Of a stretch of DNA of 64,000 nucleotides, positions 1-9,547 are shown piece by piece. A model generated the notes under the pieces. That model had not been told where the DNA came from. It was given only the letters and a program-made list of their open reading frames with translations, and did no database searches. The translations under genes and the position numbers were made by a program. Origin of the DNA: Argentina anserina (Eukaryota; Streptophyta; Magnoliopsida; Rosales; Rosaceae). Location of the stretch: NCBI RefSeq assembly GCF_933775445.1, contig NC_065874.1:29458501-29522500 (forward strand), given 5' to 3'. The number at the start of each line of letters is the position of its first letter. Positions within the stretch are counted from its first letter, which is position 1.

Positions 1-2177
1 CTTTTGGAAAATTCAAAGTGAAATCTTAATTATGCCTCATAAAATCTAATTGAATGATATTATTGTTTTTTATTAATTAATGACATGACATGATTTTGTT
101 TGAAAATGTGATATGTCTATGTGACAATGCATGCCACATAGAAATGATAAGATTTTTTATTGTCTTTGAGGCCTAAATTTTTTAGGCCCTATATCATTGC
201 TCATAACAATATTAGAATAAAACATAATGCAAGCCTAAATTTAATAGAGTTTCATTGACATAGAAAACGCGGGGACAGAAAGTACTAATTAACCCTAGAG
301 TCATTGTATTATGATGAACACATGGTTTGTTTTAACTGTTGCCCTTTTCTTTTTTTTAATTCTGGAGATCGAAGATGATATGGATAGGAACATGTGACAA
401 CTCCAACAAGCCATACGTGCTGAAAGCATAGTTATGGTGAATGTATATAACTATATATTCCCCAATAAACCTAGACGGCTAGACTGATTATAGCGCACGT
501 ACAACCTTGAAGATAGCCAACGTACAAAGACCCATTTATGGAACGGCATATATAGATGCCACGAAGTCCATGCATGCAGCTTGTTCCACATAAGATATTC
601 ACTAGATTTGAAGGATTCACGTACAACTATGCCTACTGATCGAGGCGCAACCCTTGTACTCCGGCCATAACCTTCGGCCTAAACTATATATTACCGGCTT
701 TTTTAAACCCATTACTCCATTAGATCCATGTGATCGACCTCTATCCACACCAAAAACAAACCCAAGCGACCACTTTCCATTGACGTCTCTTCATCGGATC
801 AAGTACCAACAGCTTGCTATCGGAGACACCAGTTTCGCCAGCACGTTGAGTACCGGCCATCAACGTTGTACGAGCAAATCCAACTCTTGCTATGACCTAA
901 AGAAATCTAGTCGAGGCATGCATCAGAAACAACCAAAGGAAAAAAGTCGAAACATCCGATCAGAATAAGAATCAAAATTATTCGATTAATTAGACTATCT
1001 GCCGCAAGGACTTAGCACATAGCTGAAGCATTACGACGGCTGTTTAATTAGCTTCCAATGTCAAGAGTGGTAAACTGGTAATGTATATAGTATAATTAAT
1101 ATGTATATTAACATCTTCATCAAGTTTTGGGTTATTACAAAATGCTTATAAATTAACTTATTAAATATAGTATCACTATATATGAAGCGCCTATATTATG
1201 TGCCCCCATTACTCTATAGCACATTTGCGGCCATTGCAAGGAGGAAAGCCATGCATGCATGCATAATTCTTCCAAGTCACCAACTATGGCCCTTGACTAG
1301 CCATCATTCCCCATCAACGTACGTCAATTTTCTCTACATTAAGGTTGGACCACCATCAATCGATAGCATCAGTACCCCGAAATCATGTACGTTTATAGAG
1401 CATATATAATTACAATGTGATGATGAACTGTAACAGCTTAATAATGATCGAAGTCAATACCATGCTCTCACCATGTATCTCTAGTTGTAGTTAGTTATCA
1501 ACTAGACCGTAAAATATATGACAGTGTCTGAATCTAAGTAAACGTGCAAAGTTTCAAACATCCAAGCTAGTCGGTAGTGAGAAGAAGAAAAGGCTGATTA
1601 AAATTCTCCTTAGAATTCCGACGCTCCGGACTTCCTCACCTACGTGTCGCTCTCTTGTTGGTTACTTGTTTAATAGAAGAGATTGCCCGCCCTTCCTATT
1701 TTGCTACGATGTCAACGCACACGTGGCCGGCAGCAATACAACACTTGTGAGTTGTGACGGGAGGCAGAGGATTACAGATGTGGTATTTTCAAAACGGCTT
1801 CGTTTTGTGTTATCGATTCATACGGACACAGGTGTCAAACTAGGGTGCGCTTGGTGATGGGAACCCACAATATCTAAAAGATCCGGGCATTGATGCCACA
1901 ATTAGTAGAGTGGACGGTCGTGATCGGTCATAATCATTGGCTAAAGTACATTTATTTTTAAGATGAAATCTGGATAAGATTTATTTGTGGAATTGTGGAA
2001 TTAATAGACGAACCTTTGTTTTTTCTTAAAATGTTAACCAATAACGGACCTAGGATTAGAACCGAAGGTGAGTTTGCCAATAGCAAAATAAAAAAATATC
2101 TTTAGGAGAAAATTCATTAACTGGAAACAAAAAATACCCACTAAGAGATAAGGATATAAAACCCCTCAAATAAATTA
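1..2177. other. host intergenic DNA
   Basis: AT-rich sequence. The only open frames are short and have no recognisable domain or codon pattern. I see no RNA gene, TIR or LTR. The right edge (2178-2182, attag) is the left target-site duplication of copia element A. Confidence 0.6.
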
Positions 2178-2182
2178 ATTAG

Positions 2183-2367
2183 TGTTTGAGGATGAAATAC
2201 TTGTATATTATTGAATGATATGGGGGCCTATATATAGGCATTTACAACACCACAATCCCGTAGGATTCGGAGTCCTAATCTACTACGGAGATGCTAATCT
2301 ATCTCCTAACAGGAAACCTATTAGGCTAAGACACACACAAGGGTAGAATAGTAATTCTCCCGGAACA
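2183..2367 (-). repeat. 3' LTR of copia A
   Basis: 185 bp beginning TGTTTGAGG and ending CCGGAACA on the plus strand (TG...CA ends). It is identical to 9306-9490. The adjoining plus-strand ctcccccttgt is the complement of the polypurine tract. Confidence 0.95.
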
Positions 2368-2379
2368 CTCCCCCTTGTG
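2368..2379 (-). other. polypurine tract of copia A
   Basis: On the element's sense strand this reads cacaagggggag, directly before the 3' LTR. It is the expected primer site for plus-strand DNA synthesis. The same motif abuts the 3' LTR of elements C (before 49960) and D (after 59347). Confidence 0.8.
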
Positions 2380-2554
2380 TCGCATGCCTAGGTTGCATGG
2401 TGCACACATCGTTGCCTCGGTAAAAACCTTGTCAAGCAAAACAAAAACCTCTTGGGTAAAACAAAAGCTTGATCGAAGGGAAAAAGAGCACAACGCACCA
2501 ACTTCTTAAGGATCTTAACATGTGATGTAGACTCCCCCTGAAGTCTACCAAACT

Positions 2555-5500
2555 CTAGTGTTCCGATAAACGACGCATGCCAATGCTCTTCACATGTTTC
2601 ACAAAAGTAGATTTAGGCAAAGACTTGGTGAACAAATCCGCAACATTGGATTCTGAACTCACTTGATTAATCTGAACATTCAAGAACTTCTGTTGTTGAA
2701 CGTTGTAGAAGAACTTAGGCGAAATATGCTTGGTGTTGTCTCCCTTGATGAAACCTAACTTTGTCTGCTCTATGCAAGCAGCATTATCTTCATAAATGCA
2801 CGTAGGTTGATCAGTTGTAGAGACTAATCCACAAGAATCACGAATATGGCGAACAAGTGATCGTAGCCAAACACATTCTTTCACTGCTTCATGGAGAGCG
2901 ATGATCTCCGCGTGATTCGAAGAAGTAGCAACAAGAGATTGCTTTATGGATCTCCAAGATATCACCGTATTCCCAATGGTAAACACATAACCGGTTTGAG
3001 AACGAGCCTTGTGAGGGTCAGAGAGGTACCCTGCGTCGGCATAACCAACTAACAAGTTGTTTGGAGTCTTTGCATCGGGGGATAGAGCTGCACGGGACCG
3101 GTGGCTGCTCTCGGCACCGCGCACGGTCTCCACGCCATGGCGGCCGGCGGCGTACGGCGGCAAGGCCGGGGTCGGCGACGGCGGTGGTGTGGGGAGATAC
3201 CGTGGCGGTGTTCTCTCTGCAATAGGGGTAGAACAATCCCATGTCAAGGGAACCTTTCAAGTATCGAAACAAATGCTTGATTCCATTCCAATGACGTAGC
3301 GTGGGTGCGGAGCTAAATCTAGCCAATAAGTTCACTGCGAAAGATATGTCCGGTCTAGTGCATTGAGCAAGATACAATAGTGCCCCAATCGCACTAAGGT
3401 ATGGAACTTCAAGACCAAGAACGTCTTCATCATCCTCTTTAGGACGGAAGGGATCCTTCTTGATATCTAGACTTCGGACGACCATGGGAGTAGACAATGG
3501 ACTGCATAGATCCATATTGAAACGTCGAAGCATCTTCTGCGTGTAATTTGACTGATGCACTAAGATGCCGTCGGCCCTATGCACAAGCTCAAGGCCGAGA
3601 CAGAATTTCGTCCTCCCTAGGTCTTTCATCTCAAATTCCGACTTCAGATAAGACACGGTCTCTTCAATCTCATCAAGAGTACCGATTATGTTCATGTCAT
3701 CAACGTAGACCGCAACGATGACGAATCCGGAATTTGTCTTTCGTATGAACACGCATGGGCATAGTTCATCATTCTTGTAACCCCTTCTCACCAAGTATTG
3801 ATGCAACCGATTGTACCACATTCTTCCGGATTGCTTTAACCCGTACAACGAACGACGTAATCTGACTGCATGAGCACTCCGTGGTCTGGAGGCACTTGAT
3901 GGAGGTAAAGGTAGTCCCTCAAGAGCTTTTATGTATATCTCTGCGTCAAGATCCCCATAGAGATAAGCTGTGACCACATCCATAAGCTGCATGTTTAGTC
4001 TTTCGGACACTACCAGACTAATAAGGTAGCGGAAGGTAATGATGTCCATAACAGGAGAATAAGTCTCTTCATAGTCAATACCAGGTCGTTGTGAGAATCC
4101 TTGCGCCACGAGTCTTGCCTTATAACGCACGATCTCGTTCATCTCATTACGCTTACCAACGAAGACCCATTTATGTCCAACAGGTTTGACATCTCTTGGA
4201 GTCAATTCAACCTTTCCGAAGACTTCTCGCTTCGCTAATGAGTCAAGTTCTGCCTGGATTGCTTCCTTCCACTTCGGCCAATCTGCTCTGCGTTCGCATT
4301 CAGCTACAGAGCGAGGTTCAACGTCGTCTTCAGATATGATCTCAAGTGCGACGGAATAAGCGAAAACGTCATCAATGCATGTGGTGGCTCGGTTTCGGAC
4401 CGACTGCTCACTTGTGTAGTTCACTAAGATTTCGTTGTTCTCTGGCATCAAACAAGGTTCCATAGCGTCCCACGGAAACACTTGAGTTGATTCATGGACA
4501 TAGCTGTAATCAGAGACAACTTCATACGATGGTGATTCATCGTTGATGACGCGCTGTGCCTTAGTCATTCGCTTCTTTCTAGGTTTTGAATCCCTAGAGT
4601 TTATCGGTCTTCCCCTTTTTCTTTGAGGAGCCGAGGCCGAAGCTGCTCCATGCCGGGCCATCTCGGCATCGTCGCCACAAGGGGCGCCGGCAACACCACG
4701 GCGTACGGTGGTGCCGCCATCGGCCTCCGTCCCACTGTCAGGGGCGGTGCCAACGTTGCTAGGTCCAGGAGCTTGTCTTCCACGCCCATATTTCGGGACA
4801 TCCAACCGTGCCGGTACGTTCGCAGCGGGTATGTTTGATCTCGTCACTTTAGCAATATCTACAAAGCCGTCGGGCATCGAATCCGCGACTTTCTGGAGGT
4901 CGATAATGCGTTGCACTTCTAACTCACTTTGAGCAGTGCGGGGATCATAATGAGACATAGTGGGGACACACCACGTCAATTCCTGACGTTCATTTGGAAT
5001 GATAACATTCCCATCTCCCCCTAACGACGGGAAGCATGTCTCATCAAAGTGACAATCTGCAAATCTTGCAGTAAAGAGATCTCCGGTGGTTGGTTCTAAG
5101 TAGCGGACAATCGTTGGGGAATTATAGCCAACATAGATACCTAATCGTCTCTGAGGACCCATCTTAGTACGCAGCGGAGGCGTAATAGGCACATAAACGG
5201 CGCAACCAAAGATGCGTAAGTGTGAAATATTGGGTTCGTAACCAGTTACCATCTGGTACGCACTAAACGCTTGGTTAGCCGCGGGTCGGAAACGAATAAG
5301 TGTCGCTGCATGCAACACTGCATATCCCCACGCAGAGACCGGCATGTTAGTACCCATAACCATTGCCCGAGCAACAAGCTGAATACGCTTGATGGTAGCC
5401 TCTGCTAGACCGTTCTGTGAATGAACATGAGGAACGGGATGTTCAACTTCGATCCCAATAGACATGCAGTAATCATCAAAAGTTTTGGAGGTGAATTCTC

Positions 5501-6530
5501 CAGCATTATCCAAACGAATGGATTTGATAGTATAATCGGGGTGGTGAGCCCGAAGTTTGATGATCTCAGCTAATAACTTAGCAAATGCAGCATTCCTTGT
5601 GGATAGCAATGCGACGTGTGACCAACGCGTCGATGCATCAACCAATACCATAAAATATCGAAAAGGTCCGCATTCTGGTTGAATAGGTCCACAAATGTCA
5701 CCTTGGATACGTTGTAAGAATGGAATGTTCTCGGTTGAAGCCTTAGCAAAAGAAGGACTTCCTTGAAATTTAGCAAGAGAACAAGCTTTGCAAAACGAGC
5801 GATGGGCATCAGAAATTGCCATGGAGGCATGTGAAAGCACGGGAGGCATCACAAGCTCCTGTGAAGGAGGGGATGCCGCCACCGACGGCATGAAAGCCAT
5901 GGAGCTGCCGAGTGAGGCATGCTCGGCCTCACCATGCGGTGCATGGGTCGGCACGGCCTCACCGTGCGGAGCACGGGTGAGGTGATCCTCCAATCGCTTC
6001 CGGGACTTGAAAAATGGATGATCATGTGAATTCTTAAGAATTCTAATCATCATATCACGTCCAGGGTGCCCAAGACGGGCATGCCAAAGCATATAAGAGT
6101 CCGAATCACAAAAGTTGCGTTCAACCGCATATGATTCAAAGATCCGAATGGAAGTAAGATTCAAACCATTCCCAAGACTCTTCATCTTCTCTAAGATGCG
6201 GCGATGGCCTGCTTTCTCAGAGGTAACGCAAAGATACTCCTCTCCATTCTCAACATAAGTATCGAGGTGAAAACCATTGGCACGTATGTCCTTAAAACTT
6301 AGCAAGGTGCGGGGAGACTTCGGCGCATAAAGAGCGTCTACGACGTTAAGAGTCGTACCATTAGGCAACATGAAAGAAGCAGTGCCTCTTCCCTGAATGA
6401 TGGATTTCGAGCCAATCATTGTAGTCATCGAAGAAGTCGAAAACACTAGATCCGTGAACAACTGCCTGTGCCGTAGGACAGTGTGGGTGGTTCCGCAATC
6501 AGCTAGACATTCGATTTCACCGCGGGACAT
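2555..6530 (-). pseudogene. pol of copia A (protease, integrase, RT, RNase H), frameshifted
   Basis: The polyprotein would process gag, integrate cDNA and copy RNA. The frame opens with ATG at 6530 and reaches ADCGTTHTVL within about 15 residues. This aligns with the retroviral-type aspartic protease site, with Cys where Ser or Thr is usual. It is followed by the integrase zinc-finger His pair (WHARLGH), the integrase core (GDICGP, LDNAGEF, NGLAEA), reverse transcriptase with YVDD near 3700, and RNase H (YADAGYLSD, YEDNAAC). Compared with the intact copy at 59534-63520, 11 bases are missing near 3145-3152 in the RT/RNase H linker. The first frame therefore runs out at 3018, and RNase H continues in another frame (from within 3247 to 2555). 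ATG 6530 follows a splice-acceptor-like tttgtag. Confidence 0.92.
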
Positions 6531-6829
6531 CTACAAAATGACAATTAAGAGAGTCAGCGACACGGGAATAATTCTATACAATACGCCGTAGGATATTGTA
6601 AGAAAGGGAATCGGAACAAAGTGCGATTCCATCGAATGTATCACATGGCAATAGTACTACATTCTTCAACTAAAGAGTTGGAAATCATGGTATTGAAGCA
6701 GTGAAATACCAAACAGTAAACGAGGGTGGTAGAAACCATCCAATAATGGTGTGGAAACACACACAAAGAGTACCGGTGAGTGCATATAACGGACTTGGAG
6801 AAAACCGGAAAAACAAACCGGAAAACCAT

Positions 6830-7160
6830 GTCAAAAGAACTCTAAACCGGGTGAATTTTGGACGAGGAAAACGTGGCAGCAGGGGCTGCTGCAATATGCC
6901 GGAAGAATCACGAGAAAACGACGAAAAATCGTCGAAAAACTCGGTGGAAAACCGCCGACACCTATTGCCGGAAAAACCGGCCGGCGGCTGTCGAAACTGG
7001 CCGGTATGGAGGCCGGGACTTCAGGTCCGACAGGGGACGCCGGCAGGGACCGAGTGGCGGTGCCGGAAACGCCGGGAAATGGCCGGAAGACGGCGAATAC
7101 GCCGGAAAAACGTGCCGGAAACGCCGGAATAGTAACCGGGGCCGGCCAAGGCAAAACGAC
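6830..7160. repeat. CCGGAA-rich inter-ORF segment of copia A
   Basis: GC-rich stretch between gag and pol, built of irregular repeats of the ccggaaacgccgg kind. Short open frames on both strands are by-products of this composition. A diverged counterpart exists in element C (about 30130-30480), so it is an old family trait and not a recent insertion. Confidence 0.6.
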
Positions 7161-7497
7161 GTCGTTTTCGACGTTCCGAGGTTCGTTTTCCGAATTTTAA
7201 GTTCCAAATTCACAATGTAGTGCTATTGGGGTCCCATGTGACCCAAAAAGCGTCCAATTTAAAAACCACGTGAGTTGCACACGTTGATCATCATGCTAAG
7301 TGTCGGATAAATAAAATTCTCAAAAAGAGATCGTCTTGTAAGCAAGAAATGAGAAATTTTATTGAATGCCAATCTTTAATACATCACACATGAACTTCTA
7401 ATTCCAAAATCAAAAGACTATTACAAAGTCAATGAAAATAACAATGGCGGTCGGCCATAACAATACTTGAATCATAAAGCTAAAGAAGCTAAAACGA

Positions 7498-8565
7498 CTA
7501 ATCAAAGTCGGGAGTATCCATGGTAGCAACCGGAGGCCTAGCTTTAGAAGCAAGGGGCTCGGGTTTCATGGAGATATGGTGAGTCTCGATCTCATGGTCC
7601 TCATCCACATGATTCGATTCGGGTTGTAGAAACTTCTTGTAGGCGGAGTAAGCCTTGATCATCTCTTTGCTAGCGCGACAATCGCGATTAAAGTGCTTGA
7701 AGGAGCCACATTTGAAGCATGGAGACTTGCCATTACCGGAAGTGGAGGCATTAGGAGGTGCACGGCCTCCTTGGAGTGTGGGACGGGGACGGCCTCCCCC
7801 TGAGGGTGCGGCGCCGCCACCATCACGGGTCCATGTATTGGACCGAGGCCGAGATCGGCCTTGTTGCCTCCCACCACGAGAGTTGTTATTTTGGTGCTGA
7901 TATGGAGCGTTCCTTGATTGATTCTTTTGCTTAGGAGCTTTCCCATAGTTAGCCTGTGGCGTAGAAATTCTTTTAGTGCCAACAGGTCTATTGTTGTTGT
8001 TGAGGAGAATCTCAGAATGTCTCTCCTTCTTAGCTAAGAGTGCCATTAAGTCGGCAAAAGACCGGATCTTCCCTTCCTCTACATGAGTGCGGTACGTATG
8101 AGCTTGAACCTCATAGTTGATTGGAAACGTGTCCAATGTCTTATTGAGAAGATCTAGGTCGGTCTTGATGACACCAACAGTGCCAAGATCGGATTGCAAG
8201 CATAGCATATCCTGATTGAAATCATCCACTCTCTTATAGTCCAATAGACGGATGTTATCCCATCTAACGGTCAATTCAGGAAGAAGCTTATCATGAACGT
8301 TGTTGTACCGCATGCGTAGTTTGTCCCATAATTCTTTAGGATCTTTTACGTTCAAGTATTGCCTCTTGAGAGTTGCATGGATGTGACGTCTCATAAAGAT
8401 GAGAGTCTGAGTCTTAGCCATAGGTGGGAAATCAGCAGGAGAGTCGGCAAACATGCCTTCAATCCCTCGGCTCTCAAACGCGAGTTCCATGTCGGAAACC
8501 CAGCGGTGGTATTCCTTTCCTTCTAGATCAAGAAGGCCAAATTCCGGTCGAGATGGCGATGACAT
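7498..8565 (-). CDS. gag protein of copia A
   Basis: A 355-residue nucleocapsid-type protein that would form the virus-like particle and bind element RNA. The N-terminal two thirds has the alpha-helical gag organisation typical of plant copia elements (LWDKLRMRYNN near residue 90; FNQDMLCLQSDLG in the middle). A basic, glycine- and arginine-rich stretch (about 220-270) precedes one CCHC zinc knuckle, CFKCGSFKHFNRDC, near residue 285. The ATG at 8565 is the first in frame and lies immediately after an acceptor-like tttgtag. The ORF ends about 970 bases before pol, so ribosomal frameshifting or stop readthrough cannot link the two. Copy D lacks it and copy C has lost it. Confidence 0.9.
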   Translation of the reverse strand: MSSPSRPEFGLLDLEGKEYHRWVSDMELAFESRGIEGMFADSPADFPPMAKTQTLIFMRRHIHATLKRQYLNVKDPKELWDKLRMRYNNVHDKLLPELTVRWDNIRLLDYKRVDDFNQDMLCLQSDLGTVGVIKTDLDLLNKTLDTFPINYEVQAHTYRTHVEEGKIRSFADLMALLAKKERHSEILLNNNNRPVGTKRISTPQANYGKAPKQKNQSRNAPYQHQNNNSRGGRQQGRSRPRSNTWTRDGGGAAPSGGGRPRPTLQGGRAPPNASTSGNGKSPCFKCGSFKHFNRDCRASKEMIKAYSAYKKFLQPESNHVDEDHEIETHHISMKPEPLASKARPPVATMDTPDFD

Positions 8566-8911
8566 CTACAAAACGAATACGGAATCGATTAGATTCAAGT
8601 ATAATAGGAATTAGAAGGGGTGACGTATATGGTCACAAGAAAAATCGATGCAAGCGGCGATACTCATGATCGCACCCAAAACAGTGGTGCACTCAGGCGA
8701 CCACACAAAAATCAATTAACTTCCCTTTCAAAACAATCGTGACTCCCCCAGGACCGTCACACAGAAAACATCGACCAAGAGGGGAAACCCATCCCTCTAT
8801 AGTCTCATCGGCGTTATAAGAAAGGCCGGAATTAAGACAAGAAGAAGGCTAATAGCGCCCGATATAATATATCTATACGTTCAAAAGCGGGAACGTTTAT
8901 AAAAATTTACC

Positions 8912-9305
8912 TTGGGAGGTTTGTAGTATACGGGAGTAGCTTCTCTTGAGCGAAGTCCTTGCTTGTGACTTTCACGTCTCTTGCGTGAATATGTGGGAGG
9001 AGCAATTTTGAGTGATTTGATGCGGGAACTTGCGGGGCAAAAAGATTTCTTTGCGGAGCGAATGCAGAGGAAGCGTTGCGGGGCTGCGGGGCTGCAGGGC
9101 TGCGGGGCTTGCGAGGGCAGGGGCTGCGAGGGCAGGCAGGGGCTGCGGCGGCGGCAGGAGGTTGCGGCGGCAGCAGGGGGTTGCGGCGACAGCAGGCAGG
9201 GGCTGCAGCGGCGGCAGGAAGCTTGCGGCGGCGGAGGAAGGGAAGAAAAAAAATTTCGGAAGGCTCTAAAAGATTCAGGGTTTTTAGGGCTTCGTGCTGA
9301 TAACG
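8912..9305 (-). other. 5' leader exon of copia A
   Basis: Untranslated leader between the 5' LTR and the splice donor. Sense sequence starts cgttatcagcacgaag directly after the LTR. This is where the primer site should be, and it shares only the TATCAG core with the usual tRNA-iMet site. The middle (about 9060-9240) is a GC-rich imperfect repeat. Long open frames on the plus strand here reflect base composition only. Confidence 0.7.
9060..9240. repeat. GC-rich microsatellite-like array in copia A leader
   Basis: Repeats of gcggggctg and ggcggcagcag kind, with a strong purine/pyrimidine bias between strands. The equivalent position holds a different array in D (63604-63830) and a C-rich array in C (28280-28560). 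Confidence 0.8.
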
Positions 9306-9490
9306 TGTTTGAGGATGAAATACTTGTATATTATTGAATGATATGGGGGCCTATATATAGGCATTTACAACACCACAATCCCGTAGGATTCGGAGTCCTA
9401 ATCTACTACGGAGATGCTAATCTATCTCCTAACAGGAAACCTATTAGGCTAAGACACACACAAGGGTAGAATAGTAATTCTCCCGGAACA
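9306..9490 (-). repeat. 5' LTR of copia A
   Basis: 185 bp, identical to 2183-2367. It is followed by the TSD attag at 9491-9495. In sense orientation it should hold the promoter. The sense strand contains a tatatatagg segment as a possible TATA element. Confidence 0.95.
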
Positions 9491-9547
9491 ATTAGCTAAA
9501 TTTAACTTGCTGTGAATTAAACAGAAAGCACTGCCAAGACGCTGAAG

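Larger units (their letters stand above)
6531..8911 (-). other. putative intron carrying gag (pol mRNA splicing)
   Basis: On the sense strand the leader ends CCCAAG at 8912 and is followed by GTAAAT, a strong plant 5' splice site. At the other end, sense tcattttgtag lies directly before the pol ATG (6530), with gctgac as a possible branch site. Copy D has the leader joined to the pol ATG at exactly these two points (63520/63521). A second acceptor, cgttttgtag, lies directly before the gag ATG (8565), with tctaat as a possible branch site. One donor with two acceptors could give a gag mRNA (8911-8566 removed) and a pol mRNA (8911-6531 removed). Splicing itself is inferred. Confidence 0.75.
2183..9490 (-). 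mobile_element. Ty1/copia retrotransposon A, near full length
   Basis: This LTR retrotransposon is flanked by a perfect 5-bp target duplication, attag, at 2178-2182 and 9491-9495. The two 185-bp LTRs (2183-2367 and 9306-9490) are identical on reading, so the insertion is recent. In sense order (right to left) it has a 5' LTR, a GC-rich leader, gag (8565 to 7498), an inter-ORF segment and pol (6530 to 2555). The order integrase, reverse transcriptase, RNase H defines Ty1/copia. The gag and pol ORFs are well separated and do not overlap, unlike the usual single copia polyprotein. pol carries a frameshift, so this copy is probably not autonomous. It is the same family as elements C and D in this window. 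Confidence 0.95.

Noticed and set aside
654..1857. Three plus-strand frames of 60-104 codons
   Set aside because: Low-complexity, no known motif, no promoter or splice context. They are consistent with chance in about 2 kb.
4601..4932. Short frames on both strands inside pol of A (and at 61591-61922 in D)
   Set aside because: They are shadows of the pol frame in its Pro/Ala-rich linker, and both elements share them because pol is nearly identical.
8981..9337. 118-codon plus-strand frame rich in Gly, Arg and Cys
   Set aside because: It is the antisense of the GC-rich copia leader and runs across the LTR boundary. It reflects composition, not a gene. The frames at 63591-63942 and 28214-28961 are rejected for the same reason.
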